Source of the DNA: Patescibacteria group bacterium
GTDB lineage: Bacteria; Patescibacteriota; Microgenomatia; UBA8517
Direction of reading: 5' to 3'
DNA length: 38,860 bases
NCBI GenBank assembly: GCA_022868165.1
Contig: JALHYA010000010.1
Span: 64,375-103,234 of the forward strand
The notes beneath the pieces were generated by a model. It made no database searches. It had not been told where the DNA came from and worked only from the letters and a program-made list of their open reading frames with translations. Shown here piece by piece: positions 1 to 8,683 of the stretch (within the stretch, counting starts at the first letter, position 1; the number at the start of each line of letters is the position of its first letter). The position numbers and the translations under genes are program-made.

Positions 1-770
1 ACAAGAGCTCCTTGGGAAATTGCCAAGTGAATGAGAATTTTTCTGAAGGCAGCTTTCTTTTTAAAGTGGCTTGCAATCAGATATCCCCAGAATGCGATTT
101 CCATAAAAGCAAAGCCGAAGAGACCGGAACGGGATTTGGTAAAGATTAATATCAGGAAGAAAAGAGTTGAAACCGCAATCCAGAGCCAGTAGATTTTATT
201 TTTTAACGGTTTTTCGATATCGAAAGCGAATTTCCATCCGATTGGAATCAGGGCTGTGACCCAAGCAGCAAGCCAGTTTGGCTGCCCGAGTGTCGAGAAA
301 ACCCTATTTTGAACATCCTGCACCCAGAGATTTTTGTCAATTCCGAAGTGTTCCAAAACGCCGTAAAGGCAAACCAAAACACCGGAACCCAAGAGAAAAT
401 ACAAAGCTTTTTTTGTTTTCTTGGCATCCATATTTGAGACAAATGCCCAGTAGAGTAGGGCATAACTTATGCTCGATAAAAGTCCCCCGTTGAATCTTGA
501 GTAATAGCCCAAAAGCGAAGTCCTGAAGTCAATAGAGGTGATAGTCGAAAAAATTTGAGAGACAAGAAAGACAATAAGAGGAATATCCAATATTGTGCGA
601 CGGAAGATAAACTTTTTGCCAGCAACCATTTTTGCTCCCCAAGCGACCATAATTAGAACCATGAGGGCGTATGTTGCCAGCATTTTATTAAATTCGAAAA
701 GCTCCGCAGTATACGGATAAAGAACGATTGGCACAAAAGACAGCAGGATGTAAAAAAGCACTTCAATCAT
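1..770 (-). CDS. O-antigen ligase / Wzy-type membrane protein, N-terminal part (runs off the window)
   Basis: This is a partial gene. The start ATG is at 770 and the frame stays open for 256 residues to base 1, so the C-terminus lies outside the window. The protein is almost all hydrophobic membrane helices with short loops. Near residues 145-160 it has STLGQPNWLAAW, and near 210 FTKSRSGLFGF. These motifs are typical of the O-antigen ligase/polymerase superfamily (Wzy_C/WaaL), in which polyisoprenoid-linked glycan is transferred or polymerised at the outer face of the membrane. A glycan ligase or an O-mannosyltransferase of the same superfamily cannot be told apart here, because the large periplasmic loop is missing. 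It is divergent from mreB. Confidence 0.72.
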   Translation of the reverse strand, partial: MIEVLFYILLSFVPIVLYPYTAELFEFNKMLATYALMVLIMVAWGAKMVAGKKFIFRRTILDIPLIVFLVSQIFSTITSIDFRTSLLGYYSRFNGGLLSSISYALLYWAFVSNMDAKKTKKALYFLLGSGVLVCLYGVLEHFGIDKNLWVQDVQNRVFSTLGQPNWLAAWVTALIPIGWKFAFDIEKPLKNKIYWLWIAVSTLFFLILIFTKSRSGLFGFAFMEIAFWGYLIASHFKKKAAFRKILIHLAISQGAL

Positions 771-815
771 TACAAGAAGAATGTACACCAGAATGAAAAA
801 GAATTGAAGTGGCCT

Positions 816-843
816 TTGAAAAATTTAGATGCCGCGTTATACT
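816..843 (+). promoter_or_regulatory. mreB promoter (TTGAAA, 16 bp, TATACT)
   Basis: A sigma-70-like -35 TTGAAA (816-821) and -10 TATACT (838-843) are separated by 16 bases. The predicted start is near 850, leaving about 110 bases of leader before mreB. Most promoters in this window leave fewer than 15. Confidence 0.55.
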
Positions 844-856
844 CAATCCGCTATAA

Positions 857-945
857 CATCCTCCGCATGCTAAGGCATGCGGTTTCCCTTGAGGGAAGGA
901 TGATATATCAGGTTCAATTCCTCCACGAATTAAAAAAATTCGTGG
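857..945 (+). promoter_or_regulatory. Structured 5' leader of mreB: three-way junction plus a hairpin
   Basis: An outer stem pairs CATCC (857-861) with GGATG (898-902). It encloses a perfect 8-bp hairpin, CCGCATGC (863-870) with GCATGCGG (875-882), and a second hairpin, TTCCC (884-888) with GGGAA (893-897). A separate perfect 9-bp hairpin follows: CCACGAATT (923-931) with AATTCGTGG (937-945), loop AAAAA. It ends 16 bases before the mreB ATG. No uridine run follows any stem, so these do not look like intrinsic terminators. A regulatory RNA for the mreB-mrdA unit is inferred. Confidence 0.45.
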
Positions 946-961
946 TATCCTTGAAACTGTT

Positions 962-2014
962 ATGAATTTCTCCTTAGTAAACCGCATTCTTGGGCTTTTT
1001 TCCCACGACATCGGAATCGATTTGGGAACGTCTAATACTCTCGTGTATGTTCGCGGAAAGGGAATTGTTATTAGAGAACCTTCGGCTGTGGCCCGTCGCA
1101 AAAAAACAAAAGAGATTTTGGCAATCGGAGCATCCGCAAAAAAAATGCTGGGTCGGGTGCCATCGTCAATTGAAGCGCTAAGACCCCTAAGAGACGGAGT
1201 TATCGCCGACTTTGATGCAACGGCCGCGATGCTTACCTATTACATTAAAAGAGTTCACGACACCGGAGGAAATATTCCCAAAATTCCCCGGCCCAGGGTA
1301 GTAATCGGCATTCCTTCCGGAGTTACGGAAGTCGAAAGACGTGCCGTTGCCGATGCGGCAATAGAGGCAGGGGCAAGGGAAGCAAATCTTATTGAGGAGC
1401 CAATGGCTGCGGCAATCGGAGCGGGACTGCCGGTCGAAGGTCCGGAAGGAATTTTTATTGTTGATATCGGCGGAGGGACGACGGAAATGGGTGTAATCTC
1501 CATGGGTGGGATTGTAGTCGGTCGCTCGATAAGAATTGCCGGGGATGAGATGGACGAGGCGATAATTAATTATGTCCGCCTTAAATATTCACTCCTTCTG
1601 GGCCAGCCCTCCGCGGAGGAAGTAAAAATTTTAATAGGCAGCGCAGGAGTGGAAAAAGAAAAGTATGCAGTAGTTAGGGGACGGGATTTGGAAAACGGGC
1701 TTCCAAAATCAATAAAGCTTGCGGGAAGCGAAATACGCGAGGCGCTGTCTCCGATCGTACAGGAAATAATAGGAACAATTACTGATACAATGCAGGAAAC
1801 CCCGCCGGAGTTACTCTCGGATGTTATGGAAAGAGGAATTTATATGGCCGGGGGAGGTTCGATGTTGCCGCAAATTGATAAAATGATTTCGGAAGCGACA
1901 AAAATGCCGGTTTATGTATCCGAGGATCCCTTAACCTGCGTTGTCCGCGGATGCGGAAAAGTTTTGGAGGATAACGGACTTTTGGCAAAAATTCGAGTTT
2001 CGCGAGGGCTATAA
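962..2014 (+). CDS. mreB: Rod-shape protein MreB, bacterial actin
   Basis: MreB is an actin-fold ATPase that polymerises under the membrane and guides lateral wall synthesis. At 350 residues it has the usual length. The N-terminus to about residue 14 (MNFSLVNRILGLFS) can form the amphipathic membrane-binding helix. The first phosphate loop is DLGTSNT (20-26), the second lies near residue 167 (VDIGGGTTEMG), and the adenosine-contact stretch AGGGSMLP is near 295. The next gene, mrdA, starts two bases after the stop, giving a cell-shape pair. The start is the first ATG that yields the family N-terminus. There is no good Shine-Dalgarno sequence, and a structured leader precedes it. Confidence 0.95.
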   Translation: MNFSLVNRILGLFSHDIGIDLGTSNTLVYVRGKGIVIREPSAVARRKKTKEILAIGASAKKMLGRVPSSIEALRPLRDGVIADFDATAAMLTYYIKRVHDTGGNIPKIPRPRVVIGIPSGVTEVERRAVADAAIEAGAREANLIEEPMAAAIGAGLPVEGPEGIFIVDIGGGTTEMGVISMGGIVVGRSIRIAGDEMDEAIINYVRLKYSLLLGQPSAEEVKILIGSAGVEKEKYAVVRGRDLENGLPKSIKLAGSEIREALSPIVQEIIGTITDTMQETPPELLSDVMERGIYMAGGGSMLPQIDKMISEATKMPVYVSEDPLTCVVRGCGKVLEDNGLLAKIRVSRGL

Positions 2015-2016
2015 AA

Positions 2017-3594
2017 ATGGAACGCCTGTCTTCCGTAACAACAGAAAGCTGGCTGCCTTGGTTTTGGCGGGGAGTTTTAATTTTACTTTTCCTAGTTCTT
2101 ATTGGCCGGCTTTTCGAACTTCAAATTATTAAAGGCAATTACTACAAGGCGCTTGCGGAGGGAAACAGAATTCGGCGTGTCCCGATTGTTGCACCCAGGG
2201 GAAAAATATTGGCGAGAGGAGGGGAAATTCTGGTAGGAAATAAAGAGGTTGTTGAGAAAATAGTTTTTGACCCTACTGAGGGATATACAAAAACAACCGA
2301 CACTCGCGGCGCAAAACCCGAACAGTTGATAACGGAACATCAGAGAGATTATAAACTCGGTCAGGCATTTGCGCATGCAGGTGGGTATTTGGGAGAAGTC
2401 TCCCCGGATGAGGTGGGAAAAATCGACCCGCGCTGTCCGGAAAGAGGACCATGGAAAATAGGCCAGCTTGTAGGCCGTTCGGGATTGGAAAGGGAGTATA
2501 ATTGCACTCTTTCCGGAAACGACGGGGAAGAGCTGGTAGAAGTCGACGCCTCCGGCAAAGAGGTCAGAATATTGGGGAAGAAAAACCCGATTCCGGGAAA
2601 CGATCTAAAAACTTCAATTTCTTTTTCTTTGCAAGAAAAAGTCGCAAAAGCCCTGGATAAAAAGGGTGCCGTGGTTGCTACCGACGGAAAAGGCGAGGTT
2701 TTGGCATACTTTTCTTTTCCTTCATACGATCCAACCAAAGTCGGGGCATATTTGAATGATCCAAACCTGCCGCTTTTTGATAGAGTGGTCGGCGGACTTT
2801 TCCATCCGGGTTCTGTTTTTAAGCCCATTGTCGCAATGGGGGCCTTGGAGGAAAGAAAAATAGACAAAAATTACATCTTTAGCGATCCTGGCGTAATTCG
2901 GGTGGGAACTTTTTCTTATTCCAATTGGTACTTTAACCAATACGGAAAGACGGAAGGAGAAATTGGTTTGGTCCGCGCGATCGCCCGCTCAACCGATACG
3001 TTCTTCTACGCTATTGGAGCAATGATTGGTCCGGACAAAATTGCCCAGTGGGCAAATAAATTTGGCATGGGGCAGCCCACAGGAATCGATATCCCCGGTG
3101 AAATTCCTGACTTAATTCCCACTCCCGAATGGAAGTTGAAAGTTACGAAACAGCAATGGTTTTTGGGGAATACATATCACTATGCAATCGGTCAAGGAGA
3201 TATTGCGGTTAAGCCGCTTAGCGTCAATGTCGAAACTTCAACAATTGCCGAAGAAGGCACACAGTGTTTGCCCAAAATTGCCCAGAACCCTTCATGCAAG
3301 GATTTGAAAATCGACAAAGAGGATTTGGCTTTAGTTAAAGAAGGAATGATAGAAGCCTGCAGTACCGGCGGCACGGGATATACGTTTTTCGATTTTAAGC
3401 CGCAGGTTGCCTGTAAAACAGGAACGGCGGAGACGGCGGTTGACGGAGAACCCCATGCGTGGTTTACGGTTTTTGCCCCCGCAGATTCTCCTCAAATAGT
3501 ATTAACTGTAATGGTGGAACGCGGAGGAGAAGGTTCCAAAGTAGCCGGCCCAATTGCGAGGGACATTATGAATTCTTGGTTTCTCAAAAAGTGA
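2017..3594 (+). CDS. mrdA: Penicillin-binding protein 2-type D,D-transpeptidase
   Basis: This is a class B PBP that cross-links peptidoglycan during elongation. Residues 16-33 form one N-terminal membrane anchor, followed by a PBP dimerisation domain and the transpeptidase domain. The active-site SxxK is S266-x-x-K269 (GSVFK) and the third motif is K467-T468-G469 (KTGTAE). The second motif reads S325-T326-D327 instead of the usual SxN, which is a departure worth noting. At 525 residues it is shorter than E. coli PBP2 (633). It lies directly after mreB, as in many rod-shape operons. FtsI or another class B PBP is possible, but the mreB neighbour favours the elongation enzyme. Confidence 0.88.
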   Translation: MERLSSVTTESWLPWFWRGVLILLFLVLIGRLFELQIIKGNYYKALAEGNRIRRVPIVAPRGKILARGGEILVGNKEVVEKIVFDPTEGYTKTTDTRGAKPEQLITEHQRDYKLGQAFAHAGGYLGEVSPDEVGKIDPRCPERGPWKIGQLVGRSGLEREYNCTLSGNDGEELVEVDASGKEVRILGKKNPIPGNDLKTSISFSLQEKVAKALDKKGAVVATDGKGEVLAYFSFPSYDPTKVGAYLNDPNLPLFDRVVGGLFHPGSVFKPIVAMGALEERKIDKNYIFSDPGVIRVGTFSYSNWYFNQYGKTEGEIGLVRAIARSTDTFFYAIGAMIGPDKIAQWANKFGMGQPTGIDIPGEIPDLIPTPEWKLKVTKQQWFLGNTYHYAIGQGDIAVKPLSVNVETSTIAEEGTQCLPKIAQNPSCKDLKIDKEDLALVKEGMIEACSTGGTGYTFFDFKPQVACKTGTAETAVDGEPHAWFTVFAPADSPQIVLTVMVERGGEGSKVAGPIARDIMNSWFLKK

Positions 3595-4670
3595 AAGAAA
3601 GAGAATATCTTCTGGCGCTTTCGGCCTTTATCCCTTTTGGCCCCAAACGGATAGAACTTTTAACGGGATACTTCGGCAGCGCCAAAAAGACTTGGAAAAT
3701 TTCACAAAAGAAACTTCTTGAAGTCGGCATTAATGAAAAAACTGTTTTGGCATTTGAAACATTTCGCAAATCTTTCGACATAACCGAATATTTAAAAAAA
3801 CTCGAAAAACTCCGCATCGATTATGTTTGTAAAAAAGACAAGGATTATCCGGAAAACCTGCGGAATCTTGAAAACGCTCCGACAATTTTATACACCCGGG
3901 GAAAATTAAAGCCTTCGGACGCAAACGCGATTGCTATAGTCGGATCAAGAAAAATGACGTCTTATGGGCGGGAAGTTACGGAACGTTTTGCATCGGAATT
4001 GGCTGGTTTCGGTATAACCATAATTTCGGGCTTGGCGAGGGGAATCGATACCGCGGCCCATAAAGCAGCACTCGCAGCGACAGGGAGAACAATTGCAGTT
4101 TTAGGGTGCGGTTTGGACAGCGTCTATCCGCCGGAGAATTTCGTCTTGGCAAAGGAAATTGTTAAAAGCGGGGCACTGGTATCGGAATATCCGCTCGGAC
4201 ATCCCGCTCTTCCGATTAATTTCGCCAGTCGCAACAGAATAGTTTCGGGACTTTCAAAAGCAGTTTTGGTTGTAGAAGGGGCCGAAAAAAGCGGTACGCT
4301 TCTTACTGCATCAAGCGCCGCAGAACAGGGAAGATGTGTGTTTGCTGTACCGGGACAGATTACCTCACCGCTCTCGGCCGCCCCGATATTTTTGTTGAAA
4401 AACGGAGCCAAAATGGCAACAAATACGGGGGACATTTTGGAGGAATTGGATATCCAAGTTAAGGTAGACAGGGAAAAGATTGAGAAAGTTTTACCCGCAA
4501 GCCCCGAAGAAGAAATTTTGCTTGAGGTTTTGGCCAATGAACCCTTACATCTTGACGAGGTTGTTAGAATATCTTCTTTGGACACGCCGAGTGTTTCTGC
4601 TAGACTGACTATTATGGAATTAAAAGGGCTTGTAAAAAATATGGGAGGCGGAGTATACAGAAAAATATGA
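3591..4670 (+). CDS. dprA: DNA-processing protein DprA
   Basis: DprA binds incoming single-stranded DNA and loads RecA during natural transformation. The chosen start is the GTG at 3591, which overlaps the mrdA stop (GTGA). It gives 359 residues beginning VKEREYLLALSAF, whereas the frame further upstream only repeats mrdA bases. An N-terminal helical region precedes the Rossmann-like DNA-binding fold, with GSRKMTSYG near residue 117 and SGLARGIDTAAH near 146. A winged-helix-like C-terminus starts near 300. Its presence is consistent with DNA uptake; Patescibacteria often encode com genes, although none is in this window. It is followed by topA with an ATGA overlap. Confidence 0.93.
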   Translation: MKEREYLLALSAFIPFGPKRIELLTGYFGSAKKTWKISQKKLLEVGINEKTVLAFETFRKSFDITEYLKKLEKLRIDYVCKKDKDYPENLRNLENAPTILYTRGKLKPSDANAIAIVGSRKMTSYGREVTERFASELAGFGITIISGLARGIDTAAHKAALAATGRTIAVLGCGLDSVYPPENFVLAKEIVKSGALVSEYPLGHPALPINFASRNRIVSGLSKAVLVVEGAEKSGTLLTASSAAEQGRCVFAVPGQITSPLSAAPIFLLKNGAKMATNTGDILEELDIQVKVDREKIEKVLPASPEEEILLEVLANEPLHLDEVVRISSLDTPSVSARLTIMELKGLVKNMGGGVYRKI

Positions 4671-6613
4671 ATTTAATAATTGTCGAATCTCCCACAAAAG
4701 CAAACACGCTTTCGAGATTTCTCGGGGAGGGATATGACGTGGAGGCAACAAGGGGACATGTTATGGATTTGCCAAAAAGCGAGTTGGGTATTGATGTCAA
4801 ACAAAATTTCAAGCCGACCTACGTTGCGGTAGAAAAAAGTCTTGATGCGGTTGAGAGGATTAAGTCCCAAGCAAAAAAGGCAAGCAAAGTTTATCTGGCA
4901 ACTGACCCGGATAGGGAAGGCGAGGCAATAGCCGAACATGTTAAGGACATAATCGGGGACCACAAGACGGTAAGAATTGTTTTCCACGAAATTACCAAGG
5001 ACGCGGTTGAGGAGGCAATCAAAAATCCAAGAGACATCGACCAGAGCTTGGTTGACGCCCAGATAGCCAGAAGAGTTTTGGATAGACTTGTAGGTTATAA
5101 ACTTTCGCCTCTTTTGTGGAGAAAAGTTCGACGCGGACTTTCGGCGGGAAGGGTACAAACGGTAACGGTCCGGCTTATTGTCGAAAAAGAACGGGAAATC
5201 GAAAAGTTTAAACAGGAAGAATATTGGGAAATTTGGGTTGACGTAAAGGGTAAGGATGCAAAGGCATTTTCGGTTAAATTAGTCAAAATCGGAGAGAAGA
5301 CCGAGGATGTAAAAAACGGTAAGGATGCCAAAAAAATTGTTGGGGATTTGCAAAAATCAAAATATGAAGTTTTGGATGTTTCCAAGAAAGAAGTCGTAAA
5401 AAATCCTTATTCTCCTTTTACAACTTCAACCATGACCCAAGCCGGTGCCAGGATTTTCGGTTGGTCCGCAAAAAGAACGATGTCGATTGCCCAGCATCTT
5501 TATGAGCAGGGACTAATTACCTATCACAGAACCGACTCGGCTCACATCGCGGAGGCGGCGGTCAAAAAACTGCGAGATTATATTAAAAGCGAATATGGAG
5601 AGAAGTATCTTTCTCCCGAACCCCGGATTTACAAAACAACTTCCAAGGTCGCCCAGGAGGCACACGAAGCAATTCGTCCGACAAATCTTAATGCGAAACT
5701 AAAATCCGAAGGCAAGTATGCGCGGGACGAAGAAACACTTTACTCTCTTATATGGAAAAGATTTGTTGCCTGTCAGATGGCATCTTCGATTTACGACGAA
5801 ACCACAATTGATGTTTCGGCCAACCCTGACTACCTGCTAAGGACCACCGGGCAGACAATGAAATTCGACGGGTGGAGAAAAGTATTGCCTGCGGGTAAAG
5901 TTGCCGAAGAGGTGGCAATAATTTTGCCGCAGGTTACAAAGGGCGAGCCACTTCATTTAATTAAAGTCAATTCTGCACAGAAGTTTACGGAACCCCCCGC
6001 GCGCTTTAACGAAGCGTCTCTGATTAAAACTCTCGAGAAGCTCGGTATTGGCAGACCTTCGACATATGCGCCCATAATTTCAACCATACAGGTGAGAAAT
6101 TATGTTGAAAAGAAAGAGGGAAAGTTTTATCCCACACCGGTCGGTGTTGCAGTAAATGATTTTTTAATGGAGCATTTTCCGGACATTTTCGATTATCAGT
6201 TCACGGCAGAAATGGAAGGGGACCTTGATAAAATTGCAAACGGCGACGGGAAGTGGTCGGATTCAATAAAAAAATTCTGGAATCCTTTTAGTAAAACTCT
6301 TGAGATTGTAGAAAAGGGAAGCAAAAGGGTAAAGATTGAAGTTGAAAAACTTGGCATTAAATGCCCTGAATGTAAAGAAGGAGAGCTTGTCGTAAGAATC
6401 GGAAGATTCGGGAAATTTGTTTCCTGCTCGAGGTTTCCCGATTGCAAATACACCGACAAATATGTCGAAAAAGTCGGGATAAAGTGTCCGGAATGTAAAA
6501 CCGGAGACGTAATTGTCAAAAAGACCAGAACCGGAAAAAGATTTTACGGCTGCAGCCGCTACCCCGAGTGCAAATGGGCTTCCTGGCGAAATCCCCTGCC
6601 GCCAAAAGCGTAA
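4667..6613 (+). CDS. topA: DNA topoisomerase I (type IA)
   Basis: TopA relaxes negative supercoils through a 5'-phosphotyrosine intermediate. The N-terminal Toprim domain (IVESPTKANTL at residues 4-14, DPDREGEAIA near 82) is followed by the type IA core. The catalytic tyrosine is Y286 in TYHRTDSAH. Two four-cysteine zinc ribbons follow, starting near residues 566 (CPECKEGELV) and 607 (CPECKTGDVI). At 648 residues it is shorter than E. coli TopA (865) because it has fewer C-terminal repeats. It overlaps dprA by ATGA. Confidence 0.95.
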   Translation: MNLIIVESPTKANTLSRFLGEGYDVEATRGHVMDLPKSELGIDVKQNFKPTYVAVEKSLDAVERIKSQAKKASKVYLATDPDREGEAIAEHVKDIIGDHKTVRIVFHEITKDAVEEAIKNPRDIDQSLVDAQIARRVLDRLVGYKLSPLLWRKVRRGLSAGRVQTVTVRLIVEKEREIEKFKQEEYWEIWVDVKGKDAKAFSVKLVKIGEKTEDVKNGKDAKKIVGDLQKSKYEVLDVSKKEVVKNPYSPFTTSTMTQAGARIFGWSAKRTMSIAQHLYEQGLITYHRTDSAHIAEAAVKKLRDYIKSEYGEKYLSPEPRIYKTTSKVAQEAHEAIRPTNLNAKLKSEGKYARDEETLYSLIWKRFVACQMASSIYDETTIDVSANPDYLLRTTGQTMKFDGWRKVLPAGKVAEEVAIILPQVTKGEPLHLIKVNSAQKFTEPPARFNEASLIKTLEKLGIGRPSTYAPIISTIQVRNYVEKKEGKFYPTPVGVAVNDFLMEHFPDIFDYQFTAEMEGDLDKIANGDGKWSDSIKKFWNPFSKTLEIVEKGSKRVKIEVEKLGIKCPECKEGELVVRIGRFGKFVSCSRFPDCKYTDKYVEKVGIKCPECKTGDVIVKKTRTGKRFYGCSRYPECKWASWRNPLPPKA

Positions 6614-6622
6614 GTTTGCGTA

Positions 6623-6651
6623 TTGACACACCCGCCCTACCTTTGTTAAAA
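6623..6651 (+). promoter_or_regulatory. Promoter of the dut-thyX-tmk block (TTGACA, 17 bp, TTAAAA)
   Basis: A perfect -35 TTGACA (6623-6628) is followed after 17 bases by TTAAAA (6646-6651); TGTTAAAAC is an alternative extended -10 one base on. The predicted start near 6659 leaves about 12 bases before the dut ATG. It lies just downstream of the topA stop and separates the nucleotide block from the topA unit. Confidence 0.6.
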
Positions 6652-6670
6652 CCACCAGAGAGAACTTTTC

Positions 6671-7111
6671 ATGGCGAGATATAGGAAACCTACACTCAAA
6701 TTTAAACTTCTCGCAAAAGGTGCAAAACTTCCTTTTTATGCTCACGACGATGACGCTGCTTTTGATCTTTATTCCACGACTTCTGGAACAATTAAAAAAG
6801 GCGAGATAAAAATTTTTCCAACAGGCATTGCCTCTGAGATTCCAAAGGGGTGGTTCGTATCGTTCCGTGGTAGGGGGAGTATGTCTAAGAACGGAATTGA
6901 TGTATTTGCGGGCGTAATTGATGCCGGCTATCGTGGAGAGTGGCAAGTCCTGCTTGCTAATACGGCGGGTAAAAGATATAGGGTCAAGAAGGGCGATAAG
7001 ATTGCCCAGGGAATATTACAACCCGCCCCCCAAGCAAAAATTGTAGAGGTCAAAAAATTATCGGAAAGCAAAAGAGGCGAGGGAGGTTTTGGAAGCACTG
7101 GAAGAAAATGA
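6671..7111 (+). CDS. dut: dUTP diphosphatase (dUTPase)
   Basis: This enzyme hydrolyses dUTP to dUMP and pyrophosphate, keeping uracil out of DNA and making the ThyX substrate. All five trimeric-dUTPase motifs are visible: DAAFDLYS near residue 30, GRGSM near 60 (the family usually has GRSS), GVIDAGYRGEW near 81-91, GDKIAQGIL near 113, and the C-terminal RGEGGFGSTG that closes the active site. The length of 146 is normal. The TGA stop overlaps the thyX ATG (ATGA), so the product is channelled into the next gene of the same transcript. Confidence 0.95.
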   Translation: MARYRKPTLKFKLLAKGAKLPFYAHDDDAAFDLYSTTSGTIKKGEIKIFPTGIASEIPKGWFVSFRGRGSMSKNGIDVFAGVIDAGYRGEWQVLLANTAGKRYRVKKGDKIAQGILQPAPQAKIVEVKKLSESKRGEGGFGSTGRK

Positions 7112-8682
7112 CAGAGATTCTTGTAAAGGGAAAAACTCCAGAAGTAAATATTGCACTTCAGGCCGAAAGCATAATGAAGGAGAGAACTCCGTCTCCGGAA
7201 CAAGTAATTTATGAACCGACTATTGAATTTCTGGACGCTGGGGGACTACTTACAAGAGAAGAGCGTGGGAGGGTGATAGCAATGGGTGATAGAACAGCAA
7301 TTTCCTATAGAAACTTGTCGGAACAAGTTCTTAAGGACAGGGAAAAACCGGAAAAGACTTCGGATTTTTATTTAATGTATGCTCTCGCCGCAAGGTCATC
7401 AAATGAAATTGCCCACACAAGCATACTCGAACAGATAAATGTAGGGCCTGAACAATTTGGGGGAGACCCGCCAATTGTTATGGAAGGAATTTCGATTTTG
7501 TCCGGACTAAGAGATGTGTGCTCTCTCCGCCATTTTGGTTTTGAAGCTTTTTCCAGTCGCGGCGGGATATTTCCCGAAGGGTATTGGAGAATTCCCGCCC
7601 AATTGGGTGCAACCCCGATAGGAAATGAGCTTGCATTGATGAATCGGGAAATCTATGCAATTTATTTAGACCTGACAAAAAGAGGAGTAGAGCATTTTTT
7701 GCAGACTCTCAAACCGAACGAAGGGGAAACACTACCAAGATTTAGGTGGAGAGTTCTTTCTCATTCACTTGATGAGGCAAGACAAGTTACAAACGGAACT
7801 TTTCTCAATCATCTTTCAATGCACCCAAACAGCGCGTTGGCGCTTAGGGAAGCAATCGTCCAATTGGCATCCTCGGAATTTCCGGAAGCCCGGGAAATTG
7901 CCGATAGATTAAGAATTCTTGCCCAGAAAGGTTTACCCACTTTGATGCGCCATACGGAACTTTCGGAATATCAAATGGGGCTTGCCGAAAAAAGAAGAAA
8001 AATTGCCGAACATTTGGGGCTTACCAAAAAAGATGCCAATAATGCCAAAGTTGCCGAAAAATCGATGATGCTCGGTGCAAAAGCCACAGACAATAGTGAA
8101 GAGGTTTTTCTCGCAGCATTTCTAGCAGACGGTGGAGATGTAAGTTTGGCAGAGGCGTACATAAAAGTTAAAGAACTTTCCCCTGAAGAAAAAGCAAGCC
8201 ACATAGCCGAAATATTTGCAGGAATTGGGTTACACGATAAGCCTCCTCGGCAATTGGAGATGATAAGAATTACTGGAATGTTTGAAATGTCTTTGGGGGC
8301 GATTTATGAAGCCATAAGGCACAGGCTTCTTACACACCTTGTTTCCCGTCTTACAATTCGACGTGGACATACCACACCCGAACTTTACCACAAGTTGGGA
8401 ATTACGGACGAATATGAAGAAGGAATTAATCTTAACGAAAAACAATATCGTCTGGTCGAGAGTCTGGGACCGTCCTACGATATTTTTAAAGATTATTTTG
8501 TCGCAAGAGGACATATAATTCCCTATACTTTCAAAATAAGCGGTCTTGATGTTTTCCATTTTCTCAAAGTCAGGGCATCGAATGGTGCACACCCCGACAT
8601 AAGTGGACCGGCTTTTGAACTGGAGAGTCTTTTGAGGATGAATCACCCGGCAGTTTTTAACCATTTGGTCAAAAAAAGTTGA
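7108..8682 (+). CDS. thyX: Two-domain flavin-dependent thymidylate synthase (ThyX-like)
   Basis: ThyX makes dTMP from dUMP with methylene-tetrahydrofolate, FAD and NADPH. Ordinary ThyX is about 220-250 residues; this protein has 524 and looks like two divergent ThyX halves in one chain. The N-terminal half has RHFGFEAFSSR from R141; the C-terminal half has RHRLLTHLVSR from R404. Each stands where the family has RHR-x7-S, but both are one residue shorter. Helices resembling the family's LNLRxDxHAQxEIR region follow each motif, and both are degenerate (HPNSALALREA; VRASNGAHPDISGPAFE). The dut and tmk neighbours support thymidylate synthesis. Which half is catalytic cannot be decided from sequence. 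Confidence 0.78.
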   Translation: MTEILVKGKTPEVNIALQAESIMKERTPSPEQVIYEPTIEFLDAGGLLTREERGRVIAMGDRTAISYRNLSEQVLKDREKPEKTSDFYLMYALAARSSNEIAHTSILEQINVGPEQFGGDPPIVMEGISILSGLRDVCSLRHFGFEAFSSRGGIFPEGYWRIPAQLGATPIGNELALMNREIYAIYLDLTKRGVEHFLQTLKPNEGETLPRFRWRVLSHSLDEARQVTNGTFLNHLSMHPNSALALREAIVQLASSEFPEAREIADRLRILAQKGLPTLMRHTELSEYQMGLAEKRRKIAEHLGLTKKDANNAKVAEKSMMLGAKATDNSEEVFLAAFLADGGDVSLAEAYIKVKELSPEEKASHIAEIFAGIGLHDKPPRQLEMIRITGMFEMSLGAIYEAIRHRLLTHLVSRLTIRRGHTTPELYHKLGITDEYEEGINLNEKQYRLVESLGPSYDIFKDYFVARGHIIPYTFKISGLDVFHFLKVRASNGAHPDISGPAFELESLLRMNHPAVFNHLVKKS

Positions 8683-8683
8683 A

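Noticed and set aside
909-925. GGTTCAATTCC in the mreB leader resembles a tRNA T arm
   Set aside because: Only three pairs close the loop, and no acceptor, D or anticodon arm can be drawn around it, so it is not a tRNA.
3459-3590. A longer dprA start inside mrdA
   Set aside because: The extra 44 residues are an out-of-frame reading of the conserved PBP2 C-terminus and do not resemble DprA; the GTG at 3591 overlaps the stop in the usual coupled way.
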